The notes beneath the pieces are model-generated. The model did not search any database. It worked only from the letters and a program-made list of their open reading frames with translations, and had not been told where the DNA came from. A stretch of DNA of 5,098 bases from UBA4716 sp002438865 (lineage in GTDB: Bacteria > Bacillota > Clostridia > UBA1381). The translations under genes were made by a program, and so were the position numbers. The DNA is taken from assembly GCA_937907325.1 (NCBI GenBank), contig CALERO010000163.1:1-5098 (forward strand). Direction: 5' to 3'. Shown here in pieces: positions 1-4,689 of the stretch (position 1 is the stretch's first letter; every line of letters begins with the position of its first letter).

Positions 1-570
1 GGCGAGGAACAGCCAGAACATGATCTGCTCCAAATTTGCGACCTTCATCAGAAATAGCCAGGACACCAATGCCAAGGATAGTGCGAACATCACATAGCGG
101 AGAACACCCAGCTTTTCCTTTTGCGGCTTCTGCGGCTGCTTGTAAGGCAGAAAATCCAGCACCATCGCTGTCCAACAGGCGTAGCCACACCAACCGCGTC
201 CAAACAGCAACGGTCCGAATATCTTCGCCACGGCGTAGTGAATGGTCGCCGCTTCAAAAGCACCGAGAAACAGATAGTACCAAAAACCCTCAATCTGCAT
301 ATTTTCACGGCAGATTACCCCAAGGTACAGCAGCATATAGCTGCCGACCGCCAGCTGTACAAACTGCCGGGCATAGCGTTTTCCGGCAGTAAAGAGTGCA
401 GTCCCCAACGAGAGACAGCAGCCTATATAACTGAAATTCAGCAGATAGAAAAGATTGTCCTTTGTGAGCCATAGCGTGACCGCCGTTGCTTCAAACAGCA
501 GAAACAGCAGGGCTGACACACGGTATTTTGAAAATTCTTTGCTATTTTTCACCGTTTTTCTTTTCTTCAT
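1..570 (-). CDS. NapH-like 4Fe-4S membrane protein, N-terminal part (3' end beyond window)
   Basis: This is the first 190 residues of a polytopic membrane protein whose frame is still open at the left edge, so its C-terminus is missing. Hydrophobic stretches lie at about residues 18-36, 41-62, 72-88, 97-122, 158-176 and from 181 onward. After the fourth comes GRGWCGYACWTAMVLD (124-139), the CxxxC cysteine signature of NapH/NosR/CcoG-like membrane ferredoxin proteins; the position after the second cysteine, usually Pro, is Trp here. Proteins of this type pass electrons between the membrane and redox partners; the partner here cannot be inferred. Any ferredoxin-type CxxCxxCxxxCP clusters would lie beyond the window. 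The start at 570 is supported by AAGGA 8 nt upstream, inside the end of the preceding gene (29-nt overlap). It is the last visible gene of the polyphosphate operon. Family placement is fairly firm; function is unknown. Confidence 0.8.
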   Translation of the reverse strand, partial: MKKRKTVKNSKEFSKYRVSALLFLLFEATAVTLWLTKDNLFYLLNFSYIGCCLSLGTALFTAGKRYARQFVQLAVGSYMLLYLGVICRENMQIEGFWYYLFLGAFEAATIHYAVAKIFGPLLFGRGWCGYACWTAMVLDFLPYKQPQKPQKEKLGVLRYVMFALSLALVSWLFLMKVANLEQIMFWLFLA

Positions 571-778
571 TGCTTGTTTCCTTCTTCTTTCGCAGCGCAA
601 CGCCGACCGAACCGCCCAAACCTATGCCAACACCGAGCATCATACCAAGACCTATGTTGTCCACCACGATCCCAAAGAAGATGCCAAGACTCAACCCAAT
701 GGCAAGGCCAATGGAAATGCCGGTGGTCATACTTGTATTTTTGGGACTGTTCTTATTGTTTTGAAACTTCATAGTCAT
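542..778 (-). CDS. Glycine-zipper two-helix small membrane protein
   Basis: A 78-residue protein with a polar N-terminus (1-18), two hydrophobic glycine-rich helices (about 20-38 and 42-62) and a strongly charged Lys/Glu tail (63-78). In helix 1 glycines fall at 20, 24, 28, 32 and 36, a perfect GxxxG ladder. Helix 2 carries two such ladders (45/49/53 and 51/55/59). Such glycine zippers allow very close helix packing in membranes and are found in many small bacterial envelope proteins without a common function. The frame is open up to an ATG at 844, but I prefer 778 (MTMKF) because AGGA lies 5 nt upstream; a second ATG at 772 (MKF) is also possible. The preferred start overlaps the preceding mini-ORF by 26 nt and the stop overlaps the iron-sulfur gene by 29 nt, suggesting coupled translation. 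No specific function can be assigned. Confidence 0.72.
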   Translation of the reverse strand: MTMKFQNNKNSPKNTSMTTGISIGLAIGLSLGIFFGIVVDNIGLGMMLGVGIGLGGSVGVALRKKKETSNEEKKNGEK

Positions 779-866
779 TTTCTTCCTTTTCTTTTGAATC
801 ATCAAATTCTGTACCGCAATAGGGGCAGAATATACCGCTATCAAAAGCGTTGTGCTGATATGTCAT
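753..866 (-). CDS. 37-residue CPYC (half zinc-ribbon) mini-protein
   Basis: A very short frame starting 6 nt after the ppk stop codon. The product has a short polar N-terminus, then GIFCPYCGTEF (residues 11-21), which is the first CxxC knuckle of a zinc ribbon, then an acidic, Lys/Glu-rich tail. The second CxxC pair of a full zinc ribbon is missing, so metal binding would need dimerisation or a partner. No Shine-Dalgarno sequence precedes the ATG (the upstream bases are AATCGG), so translation would depend on termination-reinitiation from ppk. The frame is the same as that of ppk, separated only by TAA and two codons; readthrough would give Ppk1 a zinc-knuckle tail. It overlaps the glycine-zipper gene by 26 nt. 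The clean CPYCG motif and the operon packing favour a real gene, but a spurious frame or a detached ppk tail remains possible. Confidence 0.5.
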   Translation of the reverse strand: MTYQHNAFDSGIFCPYCGTEFDDSKEKEENDYEVSKQ

Positions 867-872
867 CCGATT

Positions 873-3002
873 TTAACTTTGATAACGAAAAAAATCATGC
901 AATTTTTTCATCCATTGTATGATTTTTGGTGTTTCTTTGCCCGGCTCAGCGGGAATATGCGGGGACTGCTGCATGAAATATGCCTGTGAATCAAACGGCG
1001 CAGCGCCGTGTTTGCGGCAATATGAGCCATCCGTTAGCAATATGCTTGCCTTCGCTGTATCACAAAGTTCGGATTCTATGAACCATCGAAGCTGTTCTTG
1101 CAGCTTTGTATCGTATACCGGACAGGCAATTTCTACTCTGCGATTTAGATTACGAGTCATCAAGTCAGCCGAAGAAATGTAATATTTTGCATTTTCATTG
1201 CGGCCAAATTGATAAATTCGGCTATGTTCCAGGAACCGGCCAACAATACTGGTAACATGAATGTTTTCCGTTTTGTCGGGAATGCCCGGCACAATACAGC
1301 AGATACCGCGAATAATAAGCTGAATCTCAACACCTGCACATGAAGCTTCCGACAGCTTGTTAATAACCTCGCGCTCGGTAACCGAATTGGCTTTAATGCA
1401 AATATAGCCATTCTTTCCGAGTATAATCTGATTTTCAATTTCTTGCAGCAGCAAGGCTTTAATGCCGAACGGAGATACACAAAGCTGTTTGTATGCTCCG
1501 TCTAACTTATTAATCAGCATATTGCGGAAGAAAGCCGCAGCATCCTCGCCGATTGACTGATTCGCTGTCATCAAGCTCAGGTCTGTGTACATAGCATTGG
1601 TTTTTTCGTTGTAATTGCCTGTTCCTATCTGCGTAATATAGCTTGTTTTGTTATGACTGCGCATTGTAATCAAACAAATTTTACTGTGGCATTTGAACCC
1701 CTCCGCACCATAGATTACCTGACAGCCGGATTCTTCCAGCATTTTCGACCATGCCAGATTATTCTCTTCATCAAAACGGGCACGGAGTTCCATCAGAACC
1801 AGCACTTCCTTGCCGTTTTCTGCCGCACGGCAGAGCATCTGAGCTATTTTTGATGAGGATGCCAACCGGTAAATTGTAATTTTAATGGAAAGCACATACG
1901 GGCTTTCTGCCGCCTCATTCAGCAATCGAATGAACGGATCAACCGAATCATACGGATAAAACAGAAGATGATCCTTTTGTTGTATCTGCGTCAGCATCTG
2001 CTGATTCTGCCGCAAATCTTCTGCCCATCGAGGATGGTATTTCGGGTAAGAGAGGCGCACGGAGAGCTCTTTTGGCAAATCACCGATCAGTCGAAATACA
2101 TATTGCATATTGATTGGACAGGTATCTGCAAACACCTGATGGTTCTCCACGCGAACAGGTGCAGACAATATCTTCCTGAACTCTCCGGACACCTCCGAGC
2201 TTAGTTCCATTCGCACAACAGCCAGATGGTCACGCTTTTTCAGAAGCTTTTTCATATGAAGGCGAAAATCTTCCTCATTGTCTTCAAATTTCTCTTCGTC
2301 AAAGCTGATGTCGGCATTGCGGGTCACCGCCAGTATACAGCTCTCTTTCATAGTGTAATCATCAAACAGCACAGGCAACCGGTGCAAAAGGATATTTTCC
2401 GTGCGCACAAACCGTTTGCCGTCGGCAAGCAGCAAATACGGAGGCGCACTATCCGGTATCGGGACAATGCCGACTGCCCGTCGTCCTTTTTTGTTTTCCA
2501 GCAGTGCCGTTGCGTATAGATGTTTATTTACCAAATGCGGTATCGGATGATTCGGACCGAGAAGAATGGGTGAAAGAACAGGGAGCAATTCGGCTTTGAA
2601 AAAGCGATTAACCTGTTTCAATTCATTGTTATCCAATTCCTCCGGTAACATATCCTGCACACCGCTGTCGGCAAGTTCTTCCATAATTGCAGTATAAATT
2701 TGTTCTTTCATCTTCAGCAGTCCCGGAATTGCGTGATATATATGACGCAATTGTTCGGTCGGTTTCCAGCCGGTTTTATTATCTTTATCCTCCGGAGTCA
2801 TGTGTGAAATATCAAAAAGACTGCCGACCCGCACCATAAAAAATTCGTCCAGGTTGTTGGAGAAAATGGAAACAAATTTTAACCGTTCCAATACAGGAAC
2901 TGCAGGGTCTGCCGCTTCTTCCAGGACGCGCCTATTAAAGCGCAGCCAACTCAGTTCTCGATTTTGGGTAAATCTATATTGTTCTTCAGTATTTTTTGGC
3001 AT
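873..3002 (-). CDS. ppk1: Polyphosphate kinase (PPK1 family)
   Basis: Ppk1 reversibly transfers the gamma-phosphate of ATP onto inorganic polyphosphate through a phosphohistidine intermediate. The 709-residue product is full length for the family (about 690-720). It begins with the typical NRELSWLRFNRRVLEEA (14-30) and has FSNNLDEFF (47-55), the ATP-binding region of the N domain. A head domain follows, then two phospholipase-D-like C-terminal domains. The phosphorylated histidine is expected at H439 (FKCHSKICLI), followed by IGTGNYNEKT (459-468); the second conserved histidine is H593 (GRFLEHSRIYQFG). R379 (TIYRL) and R409 (RARFDEENN) match the conserved metal/phosphate-binding arginines of E. 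coli Ppk. The start is set by GGGAGGG 6 nt upstream; it lies 52 nt inside the end of ppx. No catalytic residue appears to be missing. It is the synthetic half of the polyphosphate cycle encoded here. Confidence 0.97.
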   Translation of the reverse strand: MPKNTEEQYRFTQNRELSWLRFNRRVLEEAADPAVPVLERLKFVSIFSNNLDEFFMVRVGSLFDISHMTPEDKDNKTGWKPTEQLRHIYHAIPGLLKMKEQIYTAIMEELADSGVQDMLPEELDNNELKQVNRFFKAELLPVLSPILLGPNHPIPHLVNKHLYATALLENKKGRRAVGIVPIPDSAPPYLLLADGKRFVRTENILLHRLPVLFDDYTMKESCILAVTRNADISFDEEKFEDNEEDFRLHMKKLLKKRDHLAVVRMELSSEVSGEFRKILSAPVRVENHQVFADTCPINMQYVFRLIGDLPKELSVRLSYPKYHPRWAEDLRQNQQMLTQIQQKDHLLFYPYDSVDPFIRLLNEAAESPYVLSIKITIYRLASSSKIAQMLCRAAENGKEVLVLMELRARFDEENNLAWSKMLEESGCQVIYGAEGFKCHSKICLITMRSHNKTSYITQIGTGNYNEKTNAMYTDLSLMTANQSIGEDAAAFFRNMLINKLDGAYKQLCVSPFGIKALLLQEIENQIILGKNGYICIKANSVTEREVINKLSEASCAGVEIQLIIRGICCIVPGIPDKTENIHVTSIVGRFLEHSRIYQFGRNENAKYYISSADLMTRNLNRRVEIACPVYDTKLQEQLRWFIESELCDTAKASILLTDGSYCRKHGAAPFDSQAYFMQQSPHIPAEPGKETPKIIQWMKKLHDFFRYQS

Positions 3003-3874
3003 AAGTATCCCTCCCGAACGCCGTATTTGCTTATGACCAGCTGCTGCGCCTTAAACAGGTGAACCGTATGCTGAAAAAGCAATAACCCCGGAATCAGTGT
3101 ATGGATACGATCTGCCTCCAACCGGAGAATCAAATCGCACGCCTCTTTCCTTTCGCTGCAAAGAAATTCACACAGATTGTCCAGCTGCTCAACAGTCATA
3201 CTGTGGCAGTCAGCCGATATTCCGTAACAATATTTCGCCAGCTTGAATACGGCACGCGCAGTGCCGCCAACGCCCACAACCAACGACCGAGGCATCAGCA
3301 CATCTTTGCCGGGGGCTATAGCCTTGGAAATTTCCTGTCGAAGGCGGTTTAAGGAACCGTTACCCGGCAGAATCTTTTTGACGCAGCGACGATAAAGATT
3401 CAGCGACCCAACGGGAAAACTGGAAAAGTCCACAGGCTTTCCGCAGTCGAATGTGACAATCTCCGTGCTTGCACCTCCGACATCCAAGAATGCCCCGCTG
3501 TTCAAATGCAGTTCCTGCATAGCTCCGGCATATCCCAAAAGCGCTTCTTCTTCGCCGGACAGTACTTCCACGCAATAGCCGGTTGCCGCGCGGATAACAG
3601 AAAGAGCCTGATCCGTGTTGGAGATATTTCGAAGTGAGGCCGTGGCAAAAATGCTGATATGTTCAATTTCCAATGTCTGCAAGACGCTGCGGAATGATAA
3701 AAGACCCGCACAGGCACATTCTATTCCTTCGGCACTGAGCTTGCCATCTTCCACATACCCGGCAAGCCCCGCCATGATTTTCTCCCGAAAGAGAATCTTA
3801 AAATTTCGGTTTTCCGTTTCGTATAGTGTCAGCCGAATAGAGTTTGAGCCAATATCAATGATCGCCTGCTTCAT
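2951..3874 (-). CDS. ppx: Exopolyphosphatase, short Ppx/GppA family form
   Basis: Member of the Ppx/GppA family of the ASKHA (actin/Hsp70-like) fold, which removes terminal phosphate from polyphosphate and, in some members, hydrolyses pppGpp. Visible motifs in order: phosphate-1 loop IIDIGSNSIRL (5-15); FATASLRN (76-83); SGEEEALLG (106-114) with the catalytic-region glutamates; phosphate-2 loop FLDVGGASTEIV (129-140); FPVGSLNLYRR (153-163); adenosine-type motif VVGVGGTARA (199-208); and SKYGVREGYL (282-291) near the end. At 307 residues it is the two-domain form known from actinobacteria and many Firmicutes and lacks the C-terminal HD-like region of the roughly 510-residue E. coli enzyme. The ATG overlaps the previous stop as ATGA and has no good Shine-Dalgarno sequence, so coupling is likely. 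Its last 52 nt overlap ppk. Whether it prefers polyphosphate or pppGpp cannot be read from the sequence; its neighbour ppk favours polyphosphate. Confidence 0.95.
   Translation of the reverse strand: MKQAIIDIGSNSIRLTLYETENRNFKILFREKIMAGLAGYVEDGKLSAEGIECACAGLLSFRSVLQTLEIEHISIFATASLRNISNTDQALSVIRAATGYCVEVLSGEEEALLGYAGAMQELHLNSGAFLDVGGASTEIVTFDCGKPVDFSSFPVGSLNLYRRCVKKILPGNGSLNRLRQEISKAIAPGKDVLMPRSLVVGVGGTARAVFKLAKYCYGISADCHSMTVEQLDNLCEFLCSERKEACDLILRLEADRIHTLIPGLLLFQHTVHLFKAQQLVISKYGVREGYLCQKILKNNIDLPKIEN
3009..3015 (-). promoter_or_regulatory. Shine-Dalgarno site of ppk, inside ppx
   Basis: GGGAGGG on the minus strand lies 6 nt before the ppk ATG and within the last codons of ppx. It is the strongest ribosome binding site in the operon and fixes the ppk start. 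It implies that ppk is initiated independently, unlike ppx, which relies on the ATGA overlap with the gene before it. Confidence 0.85.
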
Positions 3875-4119
3875 TCCGCTTCACCGGTAATCTCATCAAC
3901 TTCATTTTGGCAAACTGTCTCCTTTTCCGAGCACAATGGCAACTCATCCTGTATACTCCCCTGCATGCGAAATACAAGAATTGCTTTGGCGGAAGTTGTC
4001 ACCGAAAATGTTACCAGCTCCCAACCGTTTTGAGCCATTTCATTTGCTTTCTTCTCAACGGCTGCAGCCATTTTCTTTGCCTTAGCGACATTATCAATTA
4101 CAATTGTTTTGTAAGTCAT
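3871..4119 (-). CDS. DUF4177-like small protein, first gene of the ppx-ppk operon
   Basis: An 82-residue soluble protein. Residues 1-51 have the layout of DUF4177-type small proteins: a beta strand (TYKTIVID), a Lys/Ala-rich helix (12-30), the hallmark NGWELVTF (31-38) and a second strand ending in ILVFR (47-51). Residues 57-82 form an acidic tail that I do not recognise as part of the domain. The family has no known biochemical function. I chose the ATG at 4119 because AGAGGA lies 6 nt upstream. A longer in-frame start at 4176 is unlikely, since the promoter -10 at 4186-4181 puts the transcript start at about 4174, within that codon. The stop overlaps the ppx start as ATGA, so it is likely translated in fixed proportion with Ppx. 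A regulatory or accessory role in polyphosphate turnover is only an inference from position. Confidence 0.85.
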   Translation of the reverse strand: MTYKTIVIDNVAKAKKMAAAVEKKANEMAQNGWELVTFSVTTSAKAILVFRMQGSIQDELPLCSEKETVCQNEVDEITGEAE

Positions 4120-4180
4120 AAAAATTCCTCTTTTCTTTATACTTTGTGTTACCGCGCTATAGGCAAACGATAACATAATA

Positions 4181-4209
4181 ATTATAACATATATGGCGCG
4201 TTCTGTAAA
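4181..4209 (-). promoter_or_regulatory. Near-consensus sigma-A promoter of the polyphosphate operon
   Basis: Minus strand: -35 TTTACA (4209-4204), a 17-nt spacer, and -10 TATAAT (4186-4181) preceded by TG one base upstream, an extended -10. The expected transcript start is near 4174, giving a leader of about 55 nt before the DUF4177-like gene. The match to the housekeeping consensus is very strong, so basal expression may be substantial unless modulated by the upstream repeats. Confidence 0.87.
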
Positions 4210-4229
4210 TCTTTTTCCGACAATTTTTA

Positions 4230-4268
4230 TGTAAATTTTATGTAATAAGATGTAAAGAAAGATGTAAA
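4230..4268 (-). promoter_or_regulatory. Four TTTACA-type direct repeats, putative PhoP (Pho) box
   Basis: Minus strand: TTTACA (4268-4263), TTTACA (4256-4251), ATTACA (4246-4241) and TTTACA (4235-4230), with starts 12, 10 and 11 nt apart, about one helical turn. This matches the known layout of Gram-positive PhoP sites: TT(A/T/C)ACA-like hexamers with about 5-nt gaps, bound by tandem response-regulator dimers. The array ends 20 nt before the -35 box, which itself reads TTTACA. Being upstream of a ppx-ppk operon makes phosphate control plausible. AT-rich chance repetition or another OmpR-family regulator cannot be excluded. Confidence 0.62.
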
Positions 4269-4274
4269 GAAATT

Positions 4275-4288
4275 CAAATCCTGATTTG
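4275..4288. repeat. Short inverted repeat next to the Pho-like array
   Basis: CAAATC and GATTTG are separated by 2 nt, a compact palindrome ending 6 nt upstream of the first TTTACA repeat on the minus strand. It is too small for a terminator and the 2-nt loop is poor for RNA folding, so if functional it is more likely a protein-binding site. Such a 6-bp palindrome can occur by chance in AT-rich DNA. Confidence 0.3.
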
Positions 4289-4425
4289 CATTTTGGGGCA
4301 AATTAAGCAAATATAATTCGCTTTCAACTGTCTGTTTGCTCACTTGCATCTTGCCTTGGATTACCGTTTGTTTTCCTGCTTACGGCGGATATTTTTATTT
4401 TTTGAACTCCTTGTTTTTTTAATTA

Positions 4426-4656
4426 TCAAGCCCGTTTGCGTACGGAATACTTGTCCGCTTCGTCTCCGGCTTTATCGGTCTCGGATTTTGCCAAATGAAT
4501 ATACCTTGAAAATGAAACACCGTAAATCTCATACAATTCCGCTTCGGCGTCATATTCAATTTGCAGCTTTATATTTCTGTGCAGATCATGAAGTGCATCA
4601 ATATCAAATTTATGTGCTTGCGGATTGCAGAATAAACGCAGAAAGGCTCGCTGCCG
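4426..4656 (-). pseudogene. Start-less 76-codon open frame, possible gene remnant
   Basis: On the minus strand a frame bounded by TAG (4659-4657) and TGA (4428-4426) encodes 76 residues with an ordinary globular, charged composition, including HDLHRNIKLQIEYDAEAELY (residues 23-42) and a basic end SVRKRA. It has no ATG or GTG; the only TTG codons lie past its midpoint and have no ribosome binding site. The 5' end lies inside the hairpin after hsp20. The composition looks more like real protein than noise, so it may be the 3' remnant of a decayed or displaced gene. I do not recognise the family. A chance open frame is the main alternative. Confidence 0.3.
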
Positions 4657-4680
4657 CTAAATACGGCAACGAGCCTTTCT
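4640..4680 (-). terminator. Strong hairpin after hsp20, probable terminator
   Basis: A 17-bp inverted repeat with a 7-nt loop begins 9 nt after the hsp20 stop codon. As minus-strand RNA all 17 positions pair, one of them as G-U (4651/4669); as plus-strand RNA the same position is a C-A mismatch, which fits a structure selected for leftward transcription. The outer stem is A-rich on the 5' side and ends in CCTTTCT, but the bases after it (GCGTTTATTC) form only a weak U-tract. It could therefore be an imperfect intrinsic terminator or a 3'-end stabiliser. Confidence 0.62.
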
Positions 4681-4689
4681 TTAATAAAA

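Larger units (their letters stand above)
4120..4689. other. Intergenic region between hsp20 and the polyphosphate operon
   Basis: This stretch of about 570 nt contains no gene with a normal start. From right to left it holds the hsp20 hairpin, the start-less 76-codon frame, a sequence AAGGAG (4412-4407) followed 8 nt later by ATA rather than a start codon, an imperfect AT-rich hairpin near 4303-4325, the CAAATC/GATTTG palindrome, the TTTACA repeats, the promoter and the operon leader. The plus-strand frames here show no family resemblance and no ribosome binding sites. No tRNA, riboswitch or IS end was recognised. Confidence 0.6.

Noticed and set aside
36..474. Overlapping plus-strand open frames of about 118 codons
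   Set aside because: They lie antisense to the NapH-like gene, lack ribosome binding sites and have Ser/Arg/His-rich compositions typical of antisense shadows.
779..844. Longer N-terminus for the glycine-zipper protein, starting at 844
   Set aside because: The ATG at 844 has no convincing Shine-Dalgarno sequence, while AGGA lies 5 nt before the ATG at 778; the extension also reads antithetically through the CPYC mini-ORF.
455..922. Plus-strand 155-codon open frame
   Set aside because: It runs antisense across three minus-strand genes with better starts and motifs; its composition shows no domain.
1160..1480. Minus-strand 106-codon frame inside ppk
   Set aside because: It is an alternative frame within the highly conserved Ppk1 coding sequence and has no independent support.
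4120..4176. Longer N-terminus for the DUF4177-like protein, starting at 4176
   Set aside because: The promoter -10 at 4186-4181 predicts transcript start near 4174, inside that codon, and the AGAGGA site supports 4119.
4230..4268. CRISPR or iteron interpretation of the direct repeats
   Set aside because: Repeat units are only 6 nt with 10-12 nt period, far too short for CRISPR, and there is no replication initiator gene nearby; an operator array fits better.
4303..4325. AAGCGAA/TTTGCTT imperfect hairpin as an intrinsic terminator
   Set aside because: The stem is short, AT-rich and includes a G-U pair, and no U-tract follows.
4227..4349. 40-codon minus-strand frame with an ATG at 4349
   Set aside because: Its C-terminal half is just the translation of the TTTACA repeats (alternating Phe-Thr-Ser and Tyr), so it is not a convincing gene.
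4324..4398. Frame after the orphan AAGGAG that would encode 24 residues from ATA
   Set aside because: ATA is not a normal start codon, the frame is very short and I recognise no family; kept only as a hint of decay.
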